Source: Coleophoma eucalyptorum (Eukaryota > Ascomycota > Leotiomycetes > Helotiales > Dermateaceae). Taken from it: a DNA stretch of 64,000 nt. Below the pieces are notes generated by a model, which was given only the letters and a program-made list of their open reading frames with translations, searched no databases and was not told the origin of the DNA. Of the stretch, positions 12,032 to 21,429 are shown one piece after another. The number at the start of each line of letters is the position of its first letter. Position 1 is the stretch's first letter. The position numbers and the translations under genes were made by a program. Location: contig JALRME010000039.1 in NCBI GenBank assembly GCA_026120035.1, positions 186,001-250,000 of the forward strand, written 5' to 3'.

Positions 12032-12538
12032 GAATGCGTCGCTTAGGATGATATTGTTATAGCTACTCAATGCCTTTCTCATTTCAAAGGCTTCCACAAA
12101 GGGAAGCTCAAGAAAGTCAAAGAAATAGGGAAAAAGTGGAAAAGAAAAAGGAGGAAATTATACATCGCATTGCGCATTGCGGACCGATATATACAGTTCC
12201 ATGTCCCAACTCTTGTAGAAGTGATGTAGTTAACTAAGCGTACATGATTCGATGCATCTTAGATATGATCGCCATGGTCTCAATCATCTACTAGCTCTCG
12301 TCTGCTGCTTACTCGGAAGTACATGTCACGTGATATGGCTGTGAACCTGCCAAATTCGTTCAGCAGTAAGATGCGGAACTGGCGCGTCGGACCTCCTCCT
12401 TGCGACTCGGAGACAATTTGGCCAACACTGCACAGACTACATCGCCCCCTGAACAAAACCTTTCCTTTACAAACACACATGAGCTCAATACGGATGATCA
12501 TGTCTTGAATCTTCGCGGTTCTTCTCCTGTTATTCACC
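12032..12538. other. Intergenic, upstream of the zinc-cluster gene
   Basis: This 507-bp stretch separates the esterase stop from the regulator start. It is A-rich just after the esterase. Nothing else is recognised. Confidence 0.45.
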
Positions 12539-14614
12539 ATGTCAACGAGAAACGTTGTGGCCTGCGATCAGTGTCATAAGCTCAAACTGAAATGCGTCTC
12601 ACTCACACATGAATGTGCACGCTGCCGAAGTCTGTTTACCCCCACATCCTATGCTCTGTTACTTGAGCACATGTCTGACGAGTTGCACAGGGCTCAAAAT
12701 ACCATGTACACTCGATAGAGTGATCCAGAAAAGAGGTCGCAAACCGGCCTCTGCTGCTTCTCCCAGCCATGGTCTTAATCAGGTATGTTCGTAATAAAGG
12801 ACGACGCCAAGCTAGTTAAAACGAAATATTGACGACTTTGCGTCCAGGAATCTTCAATAAAAAATTATCCCGTCCTAAACTGTCTTCGGTCTGCAGGAGT
12901 TTGTCATTCTGATAGCGGCTCCCCGCTGTATGTTTCACGTGTTTGCACGAGCTGAATATTCTGCTAATATCAACATAGCACGGAAGGCTCTCTACTATGC
13001 TCGTTGAGCACCGCAAGCAGGTTATTAGGGCATTTTTTCTCATCTCCAAATCAAGAATGGCATACTCGTCTCATTCGGAAGCGAAATCTGTTGAGCTTCA
13101 CGCATCCGAGACCCACAAGTCCTGCATTGTTGTGTTCGATCCTTTGTACGTATCGACTATAATGTATCGGTAGCCTTGCTAATTATATCTGCTAGGCATG
13201 GCTTGTTACATGCCAAATCCTGATAAGTCGCCCATACTTCCTGAGATGAGCAACGGACAGTTCGTGGCGCTTCGCCGTGGCTTCTTATCCAGGACCCTGA
13301 AGATGATCCAGCCTATACTACTTGGTGATATTGAGCCGTCTCTTGACGATGGGTTCACCTCGTACTTCCTTACTTCCATAGGTCCTAGTGAAGATGAGAC
13401 TGAGTCTAATATGGCCCAGTGGCTTGCATTCATGAGACTCAATGCAAAAAAATTGAATCTGAATGTTGACGCTGTCAATGCCAACGAGGAAGAGAAAGAA
13501 GAAAGGCGAAGGTAAGGGCCCAGAACGTGCGCCTATTTGCTGCGACTAAAAAGATACAGATTGTGGTGGGCTATTTATATAATCGATCGACATGCTGCAC
13601 TCTCTTTCAACGGAAGGACTCAACTAACAGACCTTGAATGTTCGCAACTGCCACGACCTTGTCCAGACGAGTTGTGGAGCTCGGATATATCTCTTGAAGA
13701 GATCAAAGCGCAACGTCAGGCTAATACCGATATACCCGGCGTTACATACACAGTCAACAGTATCGATATGTTTGGCGTCCTTCTTCCAATATCTTCGTAA
13801 GTGATCAGGCTAGTTAAGTCTCCATCTCTAATGTAGTAGTATACTCGGTGATATCCTGGAGTTCCACTTCCTTCGCCAGCATCCAACATTTGGCTCACAC
13901 CCAACCCTCCTTATGTCTGTCCGTGGCAATATCGAGACAAACTTGTTAGCTTGGCAGCAGACTCTTGCGGGTCATTTGGTGAGACTCGGGTTGACAATTG
14001 GCGCTCCCGTGAATGAACCAGCAGAAGGTTTTGAGCGCAAAATTGTACTGTACGGCCGACATATATATCATTGCATGCATGTTTTGCTTTATGGAGCCAT
14101 GGACTTGGTTCAGATGTATCGGGACCATGAATGGCAAACATCGCCTGATTTCTTGAGAGCTGCGGAGCATGCAAACAACTGCGCCGAGGTCAGTACTCAG
14201 TAAATGTGTTTGTTACTCGTTTCTAGCTAACATGAAAAGATATCGGGCCAAATTCTTGTAGCTGACCCACGACTGCATTATATGTATCGCTACTTTGGAA
14301 CATACTTCTTGCAGTCCTCATTCATCTTCCTCATCCTCGCTCAGAAGCTCGGCAATGCGGCAGATGACCTCATTATCAAGAATTGTACCATCAATCTGCA
14401 GGCACTCGAAGCCTTCGTCCAGATCAGTAATATCTCATATCAACGAACCTTCGCCGGCATACTGCGAAAAATTCTATTGAACAAGTCTCAAAGTTCGGAA
14501 CCGGCTGAAAATCTCGAGAACGCCGCCTCAAAGGGTATGGATGAGGCTATCCTACCCTATCGTTGGGTCGCTGGATCAAACGGTCTTTGGGGTATCACAA
14601 TGAAGCCAACTTGA
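12539..14614 (+). CDS. Zn2Cys6 transcription factor (XlnR/RosA-like, Fungal_trans domain)
   Basis: Eight exons keep frame: 12539-12629, 12691-12782, 12848-12927, 12979-13145, 13196-13511, 13560-13796, 13840-14188, 14240-14614 (about 568 residues). The DNA-binding cluster is VACDQCHKLKLKC followed by ECARCRRLKIPC, spaced C-x2-C-x6-C-x6-C-x2-C-x6-C, with a basic RGRKP stretch after it. The middle homology region has PALLCSILCMACYM, ERRRLWWAIYIIDRHAALSF and SIDMFGVLLP, as in regulators of the XlnR/RosA/NosA kind. The C-terminal part includes YRYFGTYFLQSSFIFLILAQ and RWVAGSNGLWG. It is a nuclear regulator. Its position at the end of the methyltransferase-transporter-esterase group suggests it is their pathway-specific regulator, by inference. 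Confidence 0.83.
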
Positions 14615-15502
14615 TTAAAATTGCCTTATGGGACTTTATCTCATATTAGCTGTTGCTGAAAAATGGCAAGGCATGGCACTCGTTCAGGCTGAGTGACTGG
14701 AAATTCCATTCGTAATTAATACCAGAACGTTGCCACTAGGCAATTCCCAGGCTAGGAACATCAATGGTGGTAATCTCCAGACGTAGAGTCAATCGCCTGT
14801 TCTTTTTGAGTTAAGAGGACGAGTTTTATTCGTGCCTTCTAGAATACTTGTACGAAATGCTCCACGAACGCTGTCTTGAGACGAAGCAAAGATTCCAGGC
14901 TGACTTGCATTTCGATGCTATCAGCATGGTTACCCCTTGGCGGATGGCTCGATTCTGAAGAGAGCAACATGTCATGACGAAAGAAATTAGCATCACGTCA
15001 AATTGGACTGTGTACAGTTCGAAAAAAAAATGGGGTTCGCTTGGCAGTATTCATGTCTCAAAGTTTACACAAAGGATTGTTTCATTGAGCTCTTTTCAAG
15101 GCAGTCTTTATTCGCATCAATTTTACATCCTGAGAGGAGAAATTCTCAGAAGCGAGGTTTTGTATTCTAGTTTTATTGTCTATCGTATCTTTAGCACCGA
15201 GATTGCAGGATGCCAGACTCGAGAAATTATTTCCCAGTTTGCAATGGTCTAATTGCTATCTTCCAGTGCTTTGATTGAAGTCTCCCCAATCAATTGTCAC
15301 GTTTGGGTCGCCTGGATTTGAGCATGTCTGACCCCTCTTTCCATTGCCAGCTCTGTAGAACCAAACAAGTGCTACTCAGCTTCCCACAACGCACCAGCAC
15401 GAAGGTGCTTCCAATTAAACATCGTCCAATCTTCCAGATTTCCGCAAACAGCAATTCCTTCCGGCAAAACAATGTCTTGTACCAGCCTCTCAATCCGCAG
15501 GA
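14615..15502. other. Intergenic, no supported gene
   Basis: This 888-bp convergent region has open frames of about 90 codons or fewer and no recognisable domain. Confidence 0.45.
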
Positions 15503-15907
15503 CTAAGTATTCGTCTTTAAGTCCCTGACATACAACGTCCAGCCATCCTCAATTTCAAACTCATCCAAATCCTCATCGGACTCCAAATCATCCTCCACCT
15601 TCTCTCCCGCCCGGAGTGGACAGGTAGGAACATCATTGATGGAAATCCCCACAGCATTGCGCGGGATCTTGAAGTTGGTCGCTGCCCAGTTCTTGATAGC
15701 TTTCAACAGCGTGCTAGGTCGACATCCAAGAGAGCGCTCTTCGTCCGTACTAGATCGACGCAGGGTAATCCTCATGCGGGGATAGTCAGATGTTTTTGGT
15801 AGTGGGCGAATGGGCGATCCGGTGGGCTTGGGGTTTGTGGGGGAGGTGGATAAGATGATAGCGTGCGGCGCCGGTGCTGGTGCTGGTGGAGATGAGGCTT
15901 TGTACAT
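15503..15907 (-). CDS. Hypothetical protein with acidic C-terminus
   Basis: One exon of 134 residues from the ATG at 15907, which sits in a good context (CCACCGCCATG). The frame stays open upstream to another ATG at 16177, but that part crosses a run of 14 G and looks like 5' untranslated sequence. The N-terminal third is Pro/Ala/Ser-rich; the C-terminal two thirds look folded (LKAIKNWAATNFKIPRNAVG) and end in an acidic segment (ESDEDLDEFEIEDGW) and LYVRDLK. I do not recognise the family. The pattern of a short basic domain plus an acidic tail could be a small ubiquitin-like fold, but that is only a guess. Confidence 0.4.
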   Translation of the reverse strand: MYKASSPPAPAPAPHAIILSTSPTNPKPTGSPIRPLPKTSDYPRMRITLRRSSTDEERSLGCRPSTLLKAIKNWAATNFKIPRNAVGISINDVPTCPLRAGEKVEDDLESDEDLDEFEIEDGWTLYVRDLKTNT

Positions 15908-16060
15908 GGCGGTGGTGGCGAGGCACTCGTGTGTTTGTTTCTGGGGTTGCTGTTGATGGTGGCGTGGAGGTAGATGGAGGATGTGAACCAGGTTGAAATA
16001 TAAACTAGGATGGATATGTGCTGAATACTCTCTGTCGTTGACCGCAAACGAGCGGGAAAT

Positions 16061-16074
16061 GGGGGGGGGGGGGG
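16061..16074. repeat. Homopolymer run of 14 G
   Basis: Fourteen consecutive G residues, just upstream (in gene direction) of the hypothetical gene at 15503-15907. Such runs are prone to length change and to sequencing error, so the exact length is uncertain. Confidence 0.7.
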
Positions 16075-17059
16075 TATCATCTACACAGAACAGGCTAACT
16101 AGTGGAATCGTCTTAATGCAACATTGAGCGAGACAGAAGTTTAGCAGCCTACTTGAATGAGGCAAGTATCTCTTCATCGTTTAGAACGTTATAACACCCG
16201 TTCGTTCGGTTGATTGCTCACGATGCTGAGTTTCAAATCGGGCTGGCCTTGAGCAGCCATTGACTATGAAATAGTCCCTTTCTCGAATTCAATATTTTCA
16301 TCCTGTCTATATTATGTAGAGCTCTAATATATCTCTATTGGTGCATATGATGTCGCTGTATGTTACCGTCTTTTGGTTTTGATAATTGGATTACCTGTGC
16401 GAATTCTTTTCGTAGCGAACCGTTGACCTCTTTGAGCTTGATATGTCAATGTCAAATTTACCTGCCACTTAAAAGGGAATGGGCAAACCCTCCAGCGTGA
16501 CTGGCTTTGTCGGACTTGTCGTACTATCGAACATTTCAACTTGACTTCGGCTTTAGTTTATTGTTTCTAATATGTAATGGGCCTAAGCAGTTTACAGTTC
16601 TTTTGTGTTTTAGAATAATAAGGAAGTCGCATTGGTTACTTGTTATAACCTCTTGCTCCAGAACAGACCTGCAAATTACCTAGAAAATGGCATTTGAGTT
16701 TTCACCTTTTACATCGTACACCTAATTTGACCAGGAAGTCATAATAGATTTTAAAGGGTTGGTAAGTTCTGTGTTGGTGATACGGTTTTCATAGGTACTA
16801 AAATATGAAAAGCAAATAGGTATTAAACCCGAGCGAAAGATTTAGAGTCGGAGATTCATGCAGAGTACAGGTAAGATTTCTGTACTAAGACTTTGGGAAC
16901 AAACGGGTTTAGATCCATAAATTTCTAAGAACAACCATTCGAATTATTTTATGGAGCCTGATGTGATTATGGCACCAAGAGAAAACTAGTGATTTATAGT
17001 TTTTTCTCAATTGGTTTCGTTCAACCATAACAGTATAGAGTTTGAAGTTTTGTAAGTTG

Positions 17060-17170
17060 AAAAGCTCTCTTGATTTGTGACAAACTGTCCTGCTTCAAGT
17101 ACCTGAGTGACGTCTGGAGTGCCAAAAAAGCCTGTTGCATGACTATTGGACCTCAATATTCTAACACTGG
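17060..17170 (+). repeat. Diverged dispersed repeat, copy 1
   Basis: Similar in the same orientation to about 51505-51610. The best part is AGTACCTGAGTGACGTCTGG here against AGTACTTGACTGACACCCGG there, followed by GGAGTGC and GCATGACTATT / ACATGACTATT. I estimate roughly three quarters identity over the core, with many C/T and G/A differences. Both copies lie in gene-poor DNA, so this could be a worn transposon remnant. Confidence 0.45.
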
Positions 17171-19904
17171 GGTTGTATTTTCCTCAAGACTTAATAAACA
17201 ATGGAACCTACTATACTATTGACCATACTATGGTCTGTAAGATGCACCGATACTTCTATCCGAAGAAGCTTTGAGTGTTGATCAGAGCTTTAGCATAACC
17301 TCCAAGCTGAAGAGAGCGACATACATTAGCCCTGGTTTTTTTTGGTCCTGCTATTGATGGTTCACCATATGCGTTTAAAGTGGTAACACACACGGAGGGC
17401 TGTGAGTTGATCATCTTATTATGCGTCATGGTTGCACGGCGGCATCTTTTGCACGGCCGGGTGAATATTTTAAAAAGTGGCTGGAGTTGGGCAAGGGGTT
17501 TGAAGACGGCAAGATTAAGAGGATCTTATCGGGAAGTCGTAGCTGAAACTATCACAAGCGGAGTTGTAATCTGATAACAGGATTGAAGTTTGAGAAGCAC
17601 GCGTAGCCATGGTCTCACAAGGGTTGTTGGAGGGCTTCGAACAGTGATTGCGAACCCGATTTAGCCACTGAACCCTCACGGCGGCTTGCTGTCAATGGTC
17701 CAGCTTGATCTGCAAGCTCACAGTCTTTTAATGATATTCTCAAATTACCCCAGAACTGCTTTCCTTGGATTTCTGATATCTTTTGAGCTCGGCAATCTAA
17801 GTCTTGGCATCGAGGTTTCTCAGAACAAGCGAGCTCGTTCGTTCGCAGCTTCCGATCTGATAAAAAGCTTGGTATTGTAGAAGTGGGTAAGTGTCCAAGC
17901 GCTGGAGAAAGGAGTAGACATACGGTTGAGCGGGCAAGATGTAGAAAAGATCATCCTGATGATTACGACTCTGAGACGCCAGTGTGCAGAACGTGGGGTA
18001 GTCAACGGCTTTCTCGTTGGTGGCTGGGCGATGCCACCGACCGCAAAGATCCGGTTCCCTCGTACCTGCATCTGGGAGAATGCGGTTCAGGACAAGCTTG
18101 TTCATGAACGAAGCTTGGCATTCCGATAATGCCGGACAAGATACGAGATGGGGGAGAAAAGAAGTGTTGGAGGACAGGGTCAGGGTCAGGGAAGCGCAGC
18201 CAGGGCCGGTGCTGCGTCATTCGTTGCTTCGCTTGAGAGGCTGCGCCAAGACGAGACGTTTCGACGGTTTCCACTTGTGAACACCACTTTACTCAGGACA
18301 GTTGGTGGAGACGTGAAGCTTTTAAGGTATTAAGAATAGATTGTAAGGATAGATTAACTGTCCACACTGGCATCACCGGCAACACCCCCAGAAGGCAATG
18401 CATTTTATCATAGTCGCCACGGCCTACAAGCGAACGAGCAACTCCTCGGAATGGAGAACTGGCGAGCATGTCGACCAACACGTGATGCACTCGTATTCGC
18501 CCGCTCTTTCCCGTTTTGCGAAGGACATCGCGAACATGGCTATTGTTGCCCAAACACAACCTCACATCCGCGACAATTGTCGGCACCAGATGCATTTTGC
18601 TGCATGGAGATCTGTAAACGGATCATTAAGCGCCCAAAGAGGTATATCTCTGCGCCTCGACAGCCATAGATCCATCAAGGGATACTGATCTTCGGAGGCG
18701 TGGAGGGGTCTCTTCATGTACATGAAACTATTCATGGAGCCAACGACACGTGTTTAAACATGCGATGAGATGCGAGTAGTACGCAAGTCCGTCTCAACTT
18801 ACACCTTCTCAATGCCAATCATCCTAGCCATTTGGTAGCATAACGGCAGATCGGCAATCGATTGCAGACCGACGAATCAATGGCATTGAACGGCCCGACG
18901 AGACGATGGAAAAGTGCTTGATTCAAAGATTCATGTCTAAGCCTACCTTGCGACAATCCGCAGCCTTGCGACAATCCACTTCATCTGTAGTTGCACGCTG
19001 CCCCTGACTTGGTTCGGACGTCAGGCCGAGGTATACGGCCGTTTCAATGCGGCTCAGCAGCTTTCTTTTGGGACTCCGTCGCAAAGCGGAACCTCATAGA
19101 GCTGCCACCGTGGGAACCTCTCCATTGCTGTAGCTTACTGTGGCTTCCTGTGGCTCCCTGTAGCTGGCTGTCAAACCTATATACCGGTCTACCAGTCTAG
19201 TGGACTATGCGGCCCATACCCATACAAACTCCCACATCCGGTGCAGTTAGGTCACATTGTACCCTCCGGCTTAGCGCCCGTAAACGCTGTGGAGGCGTCT
19301 CGTAGGGCTGAGACAGAGCTTTGCGGACTTACTTCCTTGTGGTAGAACCATAGGCAAGGACAAGTCGTCACAAGAGACCCTCTTCATGTGGCCCTCTTTT
19401 GATCGACTTGTATCATTCGTCTGAAAGTATGTAACAGAGTTGCGCTCGCCATGTTGGGTACCAGCGTCATGGAGCTTCGCCTCAAGTTTGGGACGAAAAG
19501 CAGCATCATTCAGACGAACCCACCTCCTAGTAGCCGTTGTCTCCACTATACGACGACATTGGAGTCTGCTTTTCGAACACTTCTCAAACGATGAGACATG
19601 CAAGCACAGATACTTTGGAGGCTTTGTGCGAATGCCTTCAAGCAGCCCTATGCTGACTGACTGGTGGACGGCAAGTCGAGAAGTATATATATCGGCCAAG
19701 AGTACCCCAAAGATTTTTCTTTCAGCATCACACTTCAACCATCTTCTTCATTCACATTCATTTCAAAACCTTCAGGATCCGATTGATTCGCGACCTTCTT
19801 TTCACACTTCTGATAATCGTTAACCTTTACACTCTTCAGCCTCAACCATCTTTAACACATTCACTGTCTATATTCCAGACATTCCTTTACCAACCACATT
19901 CAAG

Positions 19905-20695
19905 ATGTTCTCTCAAGTCGTTCTCTGTGCTCTTGCCCTTTCCCCTCTCGCCGCTGCCCACGGCAAGGTGGCTGTCATCACTGGCGATCTCGGTGGTAAC
20001 GGTACCGCACTTGGCATTAAGGGTGCTGTTGTTCCCGGAGCTGGCGACAACTCTGTGACCGAGGTCGATACCACCGTCTTCTGGTCTCAAAAGATCACCA
20101 CCGATAACGATATCGGATACACTGAGGGCGGCAGCGGTAACAACCAGCTCTCCGATTTGACCAACTCTATGGCCTTGTCCGGATCTACCCTTCCCCAAGT
20201 TAGCAGCGGTGGATCGGTCAGCGGCACTTTCCACATTGTCACCACTGATGGTGCTGGCCCACTCCAAGCTTTGATCGATACCAGCGCCACTGGAAAGTGG
20301 TCCAACGCTTCCGACGCAACTGTCTCTACCCAGGTCCCAGGAAACAGTGGCAACATTGCAGCTCCCAGCCAGCGCAGCCTTTGGGCTCGTACTTTGGTCA
20401 ACCTTGGTATCACCAAGCGCGCCGCCAACGTTAACGAGGACTACGTAAGTTACTTGCAATTGCAACCACAGGTTCACAAGATGGTTTACTAACGCTTTCA
20501 TAGCCATTCGCTGTTGAGATCCCAGCCGGCACCTCTTGCACCGGTACCATCAACGGCGAGAGCAACCTCTGCCTGGTCAAGGTCTCCAACAACAACCCTG
20601 CTGGTCCTTTCGGCGGTGTCTTCGCTGTCCAAATGGGCAGCAGCAACACTACTACTGCCCGCGTCAAGCGCTCTGCCAAGTTCATCCAACTCTAA
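19905..20695 (+). CDS. Egh16/Gas1-like secreted surface protein (GEgh16 / Mas family)
   Basis: Two exons (19905-20444 and 20504-20695) give about 243 residues. The signal peptide is MFSQVVLCALALSPLAAA, cut before HGKVAVITGDLGGNGTALG. This start of the mature protein, TTVFWSQ, ALSGSTLPQVS, GTFHIVTTDGAGPL, TTQVPGN, RAANVNEDYPFAV and GPFGGVFAVQM match the Egh16/Mas family described from Blumeria (Egh16) and Magnaporthe (Gas1, Gas2/Mas). Members are expressed in appressoria or during host entry and some contribute to virulence; the molecular function is not known. Four cysteines or fewer are visible in the last exon (SCTGT, NLCLV). The long pyrimidine-rich leader upstream is typical of a highly expressed gene. 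Confidence 0.85.
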
Positions 20696-21429
20696 GGAGT
20701 AGGATTTGCTCTTATCCTTGTCTTTGTCTAGAATGGTTGTTGTGCTGGATTCTGACAAGGCCGGCTGGTACGGGAGAAAGGGGATGATGAGACTGTCTGA
20801 GATAGTTGATATGGCAAAACTATTGTAAATATCCTATTGGCCTTATTTATTCCTAACTATATGAAGTTTCAATTTTTAACCTTCTGGCTCCCAATGATTT
20901 GAGTTTAATTGAGTTTTTAAAGAAATCTGCAATGCAGCCGAGTTCAACAGTCAAGCAGAACTCCTTGCACGCTTTTACCTTGAAGCCTTTACTTAGTCGT
21001 CCGTAGTTTACTTTCAGGTGGGTGTATGCAATCCGGGTGGCCCAACCTCGAGCAATTTTGGCAGCTTCAGCACATTAGTCTTCCCACTTATTGATACTCG
21101 CATATCTCCTCACTTCCATGGGTGGGTACGTGTTGCAGTTGCAAGTCGATGTCCAGTACAGAATATCTGCTGAGTTCTCAATGGCGGTCAATGCTAGCAA
21201 GCAAATGAAACGCCGCAGTGGGTATATACATCAAAGCACGGATGCGGCAGACCTGGCAGGCTATTGGCAAAAAGAGAAAAGATAAGATATCGCCTCATCG
21301 TATGATGACGACCTGCCCGGGGTATGTTTCGCAGTTTCTCGAACAACACTGGATGAAAATGACCCTTAGGGACGTGGAGATACAGAACTCCTTTTTTTAT
21401 TTTTATTTTTAGTATAGGCTTAACCCAGG
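20696..21429. other. Intergenic, convergent 3' regions
   Basis: 734 bp between the Egh16-like gene and the reverse-transcriptase gene, which point toward each other. No gene or repeat seen. Confidence 0.45.

Larger units (their letters stand above)
15908..19904. other. Gene-poor stretch, about 4 kb
   Basis: No frame longer than about 155 codons and none with a domain or coherent introns. 16.2-17.3 kb is AT-rich. Small features seen: a run of 14 G at 16061-16074, a diverged repeat near 17060-17170 shared with 51505-51610, two direct copies of CCTTGCGACAATCC (18946 and 18964), and a stretch of imperfect CTGTRGCT repeats at about 19129-19170. The last few hundred bases are the promoter and pyrimidine-rich leader of the next gene. 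Confidence 0.45.

Noticed and set aside
12783..13195. Frameshift in the linker of the second zinc-cluster regulator
   Set aside because: Using the acceptor before 12848 gives a frame-consistent exon (12848-12927), so no frameshift is needed.
15908..16177. N-terminal extension of the hypothetical gene at 15503
   Set aside because: The extension crosses a run of 14 G and is low in complexity; the ATG at 15907 has a better context.
15908..19904. Intact transposon or retroelement in the gene-poor stretch
   Set aside because: No transposase, integrase or reverse transcriptase frame, no long terminal repeats or terminal inverted repeats were found by eye. Only a short diverged repeat remains.
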